Shown here piece by piece: positions 56,711 to 64,000 of a stretch of 64,000 bases of DNA. How positions within the stretch are numbered: the stretch's first letter is position 1; every line of letters starts with the position of its first letter. The stretch lies in contig NC_089826.1 of the NCBI RefSeq assembly GCF_035046505.1, positions 67,949,254-68,013,253 on the forward strand, in the 5' to 3' direction. The notes beneath the pieces are model-generated. The model saw only the letters and a program-made list of their open reading frames with translations, was not told where the DNA came from and did no database searches. Source of the stretch: Tiliqua scincoides (lineage: Eukaryota; Chordata; Lepidosauria; Squamata; Scincidae). Both the position numbers and the translations under genes were made by a program.

Positions 56711-56892
56711 GGCCCAGATCCTAACCAACTTTCCAGCTTTGACATAGCTGTGCCAATGGGGCGTGTGCTGCATCCTGCAGTTGGGAGGCAGTCATGGAGG
56801 CCTCCTCAAGGTAAGGGAATGTTTGTTCTCTTATCTCAGAGCTGCATTGATCTTCTTAGCTCACTGCTGAAAAGTTGGTTAGGATTGTGCCC
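56711..56892 (+). repeat. Family-B MITE copy
   Basis: GGCCCAGATCCTAACCAAC to AAGTTGGTTAGGATTGTGCCC. It belongs to the 'TTAGGATTGTGCC' subgroup together with 21068, 53216, 59170 and 62078. Confidence 0.8.
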
Positions 56893-56908
56893 TTAAACCT
56901 AATTCTCC

Positions 56909-57164
56909 CAGTAGCATAACTAGAGGTGGGGGGCAAAATGGTAAATACTGCCTCCCCTCCCATTTACCATCAGAGCCATTCTGGGCAAGGACAGCAACAT
57001 GCAGGAGATGCTGTTTGGTTTGGTAAGTGCCCACGCATTGCCATTGCAGCCCGGAATGGCTCAGATGGCAAGGGGAAGAGATGGCAAGATGGAGGGGCCA
57101 CTTGCACAGCACACTGCTGCATCTGCAGTACTTATTGTTTTGTCCCCCTCTAGCTATGCTACTG
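56909..57164. mobile_element. CAGTAGCATA-type hAT MITE
   Basis: Ends CAGTAGCATAACTAGAGG and CCTCTAGCTATGCTACTG. Flanks AATTCTCC (56901-56908) and CATTCACC (57165-57172) agree at six of eight bases, suggesting an old 8-bp duplication. It is the same family as 51294, so that family is probably hAT. Confidence 0.75.
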
Positions 57165-57308
57165 CATTCACCAGCAGAGTATGCAAGGGTGGAGTGCTTC
57201 TGATTTGCTCTAAAAGTGCTAATCTGTCTTCTGCTCTCTTGGGGGAGGGTAAGGATTATAAACAGGCATAATCACATATCTTGCTGATCCAAGCCAGTAA
57301 TGAGTTGG

Positions 57309-57575
57309 GAGCTCAGTCCTATTCAGCTTTCCAGTGCTGGTGCAGCCATGTCAATGGGGCATGCACTTCATCCTGTGGTGGGCAGTCACAGAGCTCCTTA
57401 AGGTATGGGAACATGGGCAGGCCATGGTTGAGTGGTGGTTGGGGCCAAAATCTGGCACTTGTGCCAAATCCTAACCCTGGTCTCCGGCAGCTCAGAGCAG
57501 CTCCGGGCTGCTCAGATCTGCGCCACCTCTTAAGTCAGCCTCCCCATTCCAGCACAGTTTAGGATTAGGCTGTAA
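57309..57575 (+). repeat. Family-B fragment followed by family-C-like end
   Basis: GCTCAGTCCTATTCAGCTTT to TTAAGGTATGGGAACATGGG is a family-B left half. Then comes a GC-rich piece with CTCCGGCAGCTCAGAGCAG that ends CAGTTTAGGATTAGGCTG, like a family-C end. Confidence 0.5.
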
Positions 57576-59169
57576 ATTATATGTTCCTACTTTCCTGGAG
57601 AAATAGCATTTCCTAGTAGTAAGTGTTTGTAGTGTCATTTGCTCGGAACCACCAGTAAAGTGTTCTACTATTGCAAGGCATTTCCTGGTTTGATTTTGAA
57701 CAATTTGATACCGATTAGTTCATTAAATTATCTGTAGCAGCACATGAGGCAGTCATCAAGGGCTTAGATACACTTTTCCAGACCAGACCAGTTAATGCAA
57801 TTGAAATGAATTAGTGCTACACCTGGGTATGTGCAAAATTGGACTGCAACATTCTAAAAGAAAAAAAATAATTATTTGAGGGTGGAGGAGAAAGAGAAGT
57901 TGTTACATTTTTGCCAACACAAAAAAAGGGGGGGAGTACATAACGGAAGGGTAGTTAGCTGTTTTGCTGGGTACTGACTTTCATGCTAAAAAATGGGTAG
58001 CCAAGTGATTTTGTTTTTTCTTGGTCCCTTCTAGGTTTCAAAGTTGGAACTAACTGCGAGAATTACTGTATTCTGTTTCCTTATGTGGTCTAGTTTTTCA
58101 TGTGTCCTGTCAGTTTACCGACAAGTGCTAGTGTTTAAACCATGCTTGCACTCTAGGTAAGGAAATGCCCTGGCAGGATGAGCCAATGCAAGGGTAGCAG
58201 CAAGCACATAAAGCTTCAAATAGTTCATGCCCTATCGCTTGTTCCACCAGTGCTGACTGCTGCATAGCAGCCATAACGTGTGCTCCAGCAGTGTGCAGAG
58301 TAATGTGCTACCAGATTGCTGGCCACCCACCGAAGCAGGTATGCCAACAGGGGAGGAAGAAAAATCTGCTTTGCATTTTGACAAAATCCAAAAAACAATT
58401 TCACATTTTTATTGTCAGTTTTATTGTACTTTAATTTTATTACTCCCCTGCTAACTGAGTAAGAGGCACTTTTTCAAGTGGGTGCTCCTCTTTTATTTAG
58501 CAGGGGGAGAGTAACTGGCCCTCCGCACCCCAGCAGTGTCTTTTCTAGTGGCTACCTGCTGGTGTTCTTTTGCTTCTTTTTAGATTGTGAGCCCTATTGG
58601 GACAGGGAGCCATTAGTTATTTGATTTTTCTCTGTAAACCGCTTTGTGAACTTTCTGTTGAAAAGCGGTATATAAATATTGTTGTTAATCATCATCATCT
58701 TTTCTGCAAAGAGGCAATGGCTCAAAGCCATTTGAGGATATGTTATCAAACATGCAGTGATGTATAATGGTTACAAGACTGAGTTTCAAATCAGGAACCC
58801 TCCAGCTTGAATCTCACAACCGCCATGAACCCACTGTGGCTTTAGGTCAGTCATTCTCTCTGAGCTCTGTATGTGCAATATGGAAATAATATCCTAAAAG
58901 GTTTGGTGTGAGGGTTGAAACAGAGTAATGTAACATGAATGTTTTGAGCCCTTGAAAGCACTATTACATATTCTAAAAATCAAGCCAGTGTATTTGGAAA
59001 TCATTCATTGATGGGTTTTTCTGTAATGCCTTGTATTTGCATGTTAATGTTGTCAAGATCACTGCTTATGTTACCATGGTAACTTGCTGGGGTGATATGG
59101 GCTTCCCTCTTGTAATTAAAATCTCTTCTCACTTCCTATAGGCAAGTCTCCTGCTTCTTAGAAGCCTTT
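57576..59169 (+). other. Upstream flank with SINE-like tails
   Basis: At 58575-58690 there is a retroposon 3' tail: TTGTGAGCCCTATTGGGACA, GTAAACCGCTTTGTGAAC, GAAAAGCGGTATATAAATA. At 58750-58985 there is a MIR-like SINE (TATAATGGTTACAAGACTGA, CAGTCATTCTCTCTGAGC). A purine-rich tract lies at 57870-57945. No exon is seen. Confidence 0.5.
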
Positions 59170-59347
59170 GGACACAATCCTAACCAACTTTCCAGCACTG
59201 ACTTAAAAGCAATGCAGCTCAGAGGTAAGGGAACAAACATTCCCTTACCTTGAGGAGGCCTCCATGACTGCCCCCAACTACAGAATGCAGCACATGCCCC
59301 ATTGGCACAGCTATGTCAAAGCTGGAAAGTTGGTTAGGATTTGGGCC
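59170..59347 (-). repeat. Family-B MITE copy
   Basis: GGACACAATCCTAACCAAC to AAGTTGGTTAGGATTTGGGCC, with TTT (left) and TTT (right) outside. Middle CTTGAGGAGGCCTCCATGAC shows reverse orientation. Confidence 0.85.
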
Positions 59348-59441
59348 TTTGTGACATTTCATTTGCAGTCCATGGTATGGTGATGCAGAGACAGAGCTCC
59401 CTCCTTAGGCTTGCATCCTCTTGTTCAATGATGAAAGAATA

Positions 59442-59671
59442 CAGTGATTTTCAACCTTTTTTTGTCTCGTAGCATATTGACAAAGTACTAAAATTGTCAA
59501 GGCACACCATCGGTTTTTTCACCATTGACAAGGCACACCATGCTGTTGTTGAGGGGCTCACATCCCCCAATGGTCCTACTAATAAATGAACCGCCCCCAA
59601 ACTCCTGTGGCACACCTGCAGGCCATTTGTGGCACACCAGTGTGCCACGTCACAGTGGTTGAAAATGGCTG
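59442..59671. mobile_element. hAT-like MITE with TTTTCAACC ends
   Basis: Ends CAGTGATTTTCAACCTTTTT and CACAGTGGTTGAAAATGGCTG; interior has several AAGGCACACCAT/TGGCACACC repeats. Flanks share GAATA at the junctions but not a full 8 bases. Typical of hAT 'Charlie'-like MITEs by its ends. Confidence 0.65.
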
Positions 59672-59983
59672 GAATAGACTCTTTAAACTTCACTTGTCCA
59701 GGAAGCCTACTGTTTAGGGCAGAAGCCCGGGGCAGGCAGGCTGGGCACTAACTGAGAGCCCAGCAGTATCAAAAGGGCCACCCAGCCAGGCCAGCCATTG
59801 AACCCCCTTCCCAGTACTGATGTCAGCAATGGCATAAATCAGCCCATAGAGTTGTGCTGCCATGGCACCTGGCTGGGACACTCCTCAACAAATGTCAGCG
59901 AATCCCAGAGGCTTTTGCATCATAATGGGGCCCTCTAAGTCAGTGGTTATCAATATTTACTTAAAGGTAAGGGAACCACTCAC

Positions 59984-60538
59984 AGCCCAATCCTGAGCTG
60001 CTCGGGCGCCCAGGCTCAGCAGCAGCAAGAAGGGCTGCTGCCAGATCCTAGCCTCCTGGGCTACCATGGGAGGCACCTCAGGAGAAGGGGACTTTTGTCC
60101 CCTTCCCCCGAGTAAGGTAAGCAGCCCCACAACGGGGCTACTCACTTTAATGGGACTATTCACGCTCCATGTAGGGCGCTGAGCCCTCCCTAGCGCCCTG
60201 GATCCTGTGGAGCAGAGCTCCACGGACCTCCCTCCCTCCCCACAGCACACCTCCAGCCCTCCCCGCATCACACCTCCCCATTATGCCTCCTCCCCACCCT
60301 CTCTCCACCCCGCTGGCCACCGGCTGCCAGCCTCTCCCCTCCCCGGAACACCTCCTCCCTGTCCCGAGCAGCTTGTTGTGCTGCTGCTCGGCGGTCTCCT
60401 GGACCGCCGAGCCACGGAAGCTGGGCGACTGCCCCGTGCTAGAGCTCCTGCACCAGCGGGAGCCCAGCGATGAGGCTGGCAAACGTGCCTTATGGCATGG
60501 AGTACGGAGCCATGCCGCTGAGTATAGGATTGGGCCCT
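59984..60538 (-). repeat. Family-C MITE, GC-rich copy
   Basis: AGCCCAATCCTGAGCTGCTC to GAGTATAGGATTGGGCCCT. It has GGAGAAGGGGACTTTTGTCC and CTTATGGCATGGAGTACGG. It is rich in CpG for this flank and could be scored as a CpG island by software although it is a transposon. The 85-110-codon frames in it are artefacts. Confidence 0.75.
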
Positions 60539-62077
60539 AAGTTGTTGCAGTGCCCATAAAGGCGGGTGGCAATTTGGCAGTGATTATGGTAATGTCACGC
60601 CCAAGTTTGTGCTGCTTCTGCTACAGACTAAGTAAAAAAAAGTGTGTGTGTGTGTGGGAGGGGTGTTTGGACTTACCTATGTTCAGCAGGTAATATTCAG
60701 AGGCAGTATTTGAATCATTTTGACCTGAGTCTGAGTGTTTTTGAAAAATGAGTCAAGCTCCGGAAGCAGCAAAAAAAGAAAAGAAAAGAAAAAAGCAAGC
60801 AAGTGTACAAAACATACAAAACAGAGTTGCAAACACACACAAAAGAGAATCTTGAGTCTATTTGTGTCTTCATTTTTAGGGTAAAATGTCCCAAGTCAGT
60901 GCCCACGTTTTTGACACTGGTGATTCAAGTTTGTACAAGTCACAAAAAAAAAAAAAAACATGTTTCTGCGACTCGAGTTCAAGTCGAGAGTCAACCCATC
61001 CTTGGGAAACACTGCTCTAGTCTGGGGATACTTCTGTGGGTCAGCGGGGATAAGAGGAAAGAGTTGATGCTGCCTGATATCTATCATTGCAAGTTTGGGA
61101 GATGTAGGAGCCCAACAAGCTGTGAAGGATTCAGTGCAGGTCTTTGTCCCAACGTCTACAGTAACTTGATGCCATTCCTATTTATTCTGAGACAAAAATG
61201 AGCCGAGTCAAACAGTCCCTGATTTCTGCAAGTGCTTCTTCTCCCCTTTAGCTCTGAATTAAGATTCAGAGGTAAATTTCAGAGAGTTGAAGTGAGTTTG
61301 AGGGCTCATTTTCCAGGATAAATGATTGTATAAACTGGCCAAGTGTTTAGGATGGAGCAACCATTGCTTGGGGCATTGCCACAGATTGGGATATTTCTGG
61401 GATTATCACTCACCCATCATTTTAATGGGTTAATATTTTAGGAGAGTTGTCCATAGTAAGTGGAAAAAAGTATGATGGATGAAGCTTATTTATATTTTTG
61501 TGAAGGCTGAATTGTGTGTCTGAACAAACTTTCATCAAAGGCCTCCTGGAGGCAGCACAGAGCAACAAAAGGAATAACTATTAAAATGGTTGTATTATTC
61601 TGTAGAAATGTGAAGCACTACCTTATTTGGTTCTTCAGATTATCCACCCTATAGCCCATCCTGTTCCAACTATGCTTACTCAGAAGTAAATCCCACTAAG
61701 TTCAATGGTGCTTATTCCCAAATAAGTGTGCATAGGATTAAAGCCTAAAAACTTAAATTGCTGTGTAGACTAATAACCACTGGGCATTAGTGGCTTGTTT
61801 TTCAACTCATATTTCCAATTAAAATAATTAAACTATGGATAGAGACCTGTGATTATTTCACAATCCAAACAAATCCCTTGACAATCATACTTGTTTTGCT
61901 GTGCTGACACGAATGGCAAAGTTGCCCTTTACCTTTTATATTTTTAGCAAACATAAAAATAAAATTAGATGTTACAGGTATGTGCAACTAGACATCTATT
62001 CAATATATATATATGAACTAAGCATTTTGTTGGCCTGTAAATGTCAGAAAAATAATTAATGGAATATAGCAAAATAA
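60539..62077. other. Upstream flank with one family-A copy
   Basis: A diverged family-A MITE lies at 61655-61745 (GCTTACTCAGAAGTAAATCC, GTGCATAGGATTAAAGCC). A GT microsatellite is at 60641-60655 and A-rich tracts at 60764-60795 and 60943-60958. No exon of a neighbouring gene is seen. Confidence 0.45.
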
Positions 62078-62257
62078 GGCCACAATCCTAACCAACTTTC
62101 CAGCACTGACATAAGGGGCAATGCAACTCCAAGGTAAGAAAACAAACAGTTCCTTACCTTGAGGAGGCCTCCATGACTGCCCCCTAACTGCAGGGTGCAG
62201 CACATGTCCCACTGGCACAGCTACACCAGTGCTGGAAATTGGGTTAGGATTGTGCCC
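62078..62257 (-). repeat. Family-B MITE copy with TAA flanks
   Basis: GGCCACAATCCTAACCAAC to GGGTTAGGATTGTGCCC. TAA lies directly outside both ends (62075-62077, 62258-62260), a possible 3-bp target duplication. Confidence 0.85.
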
Positions 62258-62397
62258 TAAGAAAAATTGCAGCACTTCCTAAATGTTTTCTTTTACTATG
62301 TTAAAGTTGTTTCCCTTGCTTCATGTCAAATGATGATCAAAATCGATAATGATTTGAAATACTTTCTCAAGGAGTTTGAAAGGAAACTTCATAACTA

Positions 62398-62660
62398 ACT
62401 GCATATTGGGTGTTGTGATGGAACCTGGCCCAGATGCTTTTAAAAGGGGATTGGACAGATTTATCATGATGATTGTACACAGCCTCCAGATTTTAGCAGT
62501 AGCTTACCTCTTAATGCCAGATGCAAGGAAGTGGCAACAGGATACAGGTATCTTGTTGTCTTCTGTGCTCCCAGAGGCCTCTGGTGGGCCACTGTGAGAC
62601 AAAGGAAGCTGGACTAGATGGGCCCTTCACCTGATTCAGCAGGGTCTTACGTTCTTATAA
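62398..62660 (+). mobile_element. CR1/L2-clade LINE 3' end
   Basis: The start encodes DAFKRGLDRF, matching DAFKRELDKF at the end of the 28560 LINE. The 3' UTR follows with ATGCCAGATGCAAGGAAG, GGGCCACTGTGAGACAAAGG and CTGGACTAGATGGGCCCTTC, ending TCTTACGTTCTTATAACG. It is 5' truncated. Confidence 0.85.
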
Positions 62661-63024
62661 CGAACAGAACAAAATTGAAATTACAAGACTGTTCTAGACT
62701 TCTGGAGAGAAAAGTAAGAAATAAAATTATAGAACACGTCATTATATACAGGTCACTTTTTTGAATTATAGTCCTTTCATGACTAACAAGATGAGTGGTA
62801 ATGGCCCTGTTTGACATTGTAAGCGGCAATTTAACAATTAGCTGGCTACTTCAGTTGGGTTGTTTATAGTCTACTATTAACCTAAACAAGTTTGATATTA
62901 TGGTAAGGTTTTTATTTATATAATTTATTAATTTATTTAAAATATTTATATCATGCCCTATAGTTCCAAGAGGCATTCAGAGTAGCTTGCAAAGATTCTA
63001 ATGATAAACTCACATTAAGGCTAA
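62661..63024. other. Flank, reverse SINE-like tail
   Basis: A T/A-rich tract at 62905-62955 is followed by TATCATGCCCTATAGTTCC, which looks like the reverse of a retroposon 3' tail. No gene is present. Confidence 0.4.
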
Positions 63025-63180
63025 GGACCCAATCCTATCCAATTTTCCAGTGCCAATGCAGCAGCAATGCAGCCCCAAGGTAAGAGAACAAATGTTCCTT
63101 TACCCTGAAGAGGACACTGTGACTGCCTACCCACCACAGGATGCAGCACACAGCTGCATCAGTGCTGCAAGATTGGACCC
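63025..63180 (-). repeat. Family-B MITE copy
   Basis: GGACCCAATCCTATCCAATT to TGCAAGATTGGACCC, with CCCCAAGGTAAGAGAACAAA inside. Immediately followed by another partial copy. Confidence 0.75.
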
Positions 63181-63183
63181 TGA

Positions 63184-63255
63184 GAGCCTAATCCTATCCA
63201 ACATTCCAGCACTGATGCAGCCATGTCAAAGGAGCATATGCTGCATCCTATACAG
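63184..63255 (+). repeat. Family-B MITE left part, cut by a hAT insertion
   Basis: AGCCTAATCCTATCCAAC, ATGCAGCCATGTCAAAGG and ATATGCTGCATCCTATACAG; the sequence stops in the middle of the family at the left end of the hAT element at 63256. The rest should lie past the window end. Confidence 0.75.
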
Positions 63256-64000
63256 CAGTGTTATTCAAACTGTGAAGCGAGGCTCTTTAGGGTAGCGCCA
63301 GCAACTCAAACAGGAGGCACAGGATGTCCTCAGTGATATAGTCACACCCCTGGGCAGAATGCAAGCCAGTCTTCTTCTGTGCTTTTTTTTAAAGCAGAAT
63401 AAAGGGGAGTTGCTCAGCTGGGAGAGTGTCTGCTGCTGGGCTCCCCCCCCCTCGACTTGCAGTCCTTAACCCTCCTTGATCCTTGTCTGGTTGGTTCCTA
63501 GTTCCCAGCCTGGGATCACTTCTCATCAAAGTGAAATCTCTCTTTTCAACCCCCTCCCTCTTCCACTCCCCCCTTTGAATCTCCAAACCTTCCCGCTTTC
63601 CTCCCCCTCCCCAAATAAAACACTTCCTATTTTACCAGTCACCAGGGGTCTTAAAGTTATTTCCATGCAGTTGGCAAGGGGGGGGGGGGAAGAGAAGCAC
63701 ACACTTTACTTGACCAGGAGCAGAAAAAGGGTACTGTTTTGAAAGTGATTTATTAATCTTGTTGTTTGACTGAAGAGGAAAGGCTGTATTTTTAAAGTGA
63801 TGAATCTTGCTATTTGAAGGGAATATTTCTCAGTCATTGATGAAGTGATTGCCATCCCAATCCTATCCACACTTTCCTGGGAGTAAGCCCCATTGACTCT
63901 AATGGGACTTACATCTGAGTAGACATGCATAGGCTTGAGCTGTGCATCTCCTAGTATAGGAGACAAATCAGATTCCCAACCATACCCTTATCAGCTCTGA
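63256..64000 (-). mobile_element. hAT-type element, reverse member of inverted pair (runs off window)
   Basis: It starts CAGTGTTATTCAAACTGTG, the complement of the right end of 44378-45681, and follows that element in reverse to the window end (family-A copy at 63855-63940, then CTCCTAGTATAGGAGACAAA). The last 450-550 bases, with the other end and the target duplication (expected CTATACAG, as at 63248-63255), lie beyond 64000. Confidence 0.85.

Noticed and set aside
48340-64000. Exons of TEC, which lies upstream of SLAIN2 in a head-to-head arrangement in mammals.
   Set aside because: No frame with PH, SH3, SH2 or kinase motifs and no recognisable first coding exon was found. The neighbour probably starts beyond the window.

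Overview
This is vertebrate nuclear DNA, most likely from a squamate reptile (lizard or snake). The reasons are a spliced vertebrate gene with GT-AG introns, a CpG-rich first exon, a 5S-rRNA-derived SINE of the kind known from lizards, CR1/L2-clade LINE tails and very many short non-autonomous DNA transposons. The species cannot be fixed from the window.

Only one protein-coding gene can be supported: SLAIN2, on the minus strand, from the start codon at 48010 down to the stop codon at 12591. I found all eight coding exons with consensus splice sites and matching phases. Together they give 1815 coding bases, or 604 residues, with no frameshift or internal stop. The exons are 47553-48010, 40092-40240, 37277-37441, 35559-35720, 34898-35257, 27660-27797, 14271-14586 and 12591-12657. 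A 3' UTR of about 2.8 kb probably follows, ending near the only canonical AATAAA downstream of the stop (9781-9786, minus strand). SLAIN2 is a microtubule plus-end protein that works with EB1/EB3, CLIP, CLASP and ch-TOG to promote persistent microtubule growth.

Region by region: 1-6700 is repeat-rich 3' flank, including a foldback element split by a hAT transposon and a 5S-derived SINE. From 6700 to 12590 there is 3' flank and 3' UTR with almost no recognisable repeats. From 12591 to 48010 lies SLAIN2, whose introns carry hAT elements, a LINE fragment, SINE fragments and inverted-repeat MITEs. From 47450 to 48330 is the CpG island with exon 1, with tandem blocks of one MITE family on both sides. 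From 48340 to 64000 is upstream flank with no coding exon that I can recognise, packed with three MITE families and several hAT elements. One 1.3-kb hAT element occurs as an inverted pair on either side of exon 1.

No CRISPR, operon, tRNA gene, rRNA gene or clear retroviral element was found. The most unusual content is the transposon architecture: nested insertions with readable target-site duplications, three inverted-repeat families that share the same terminal motif, and a hAT family that carries a piece of one of them.
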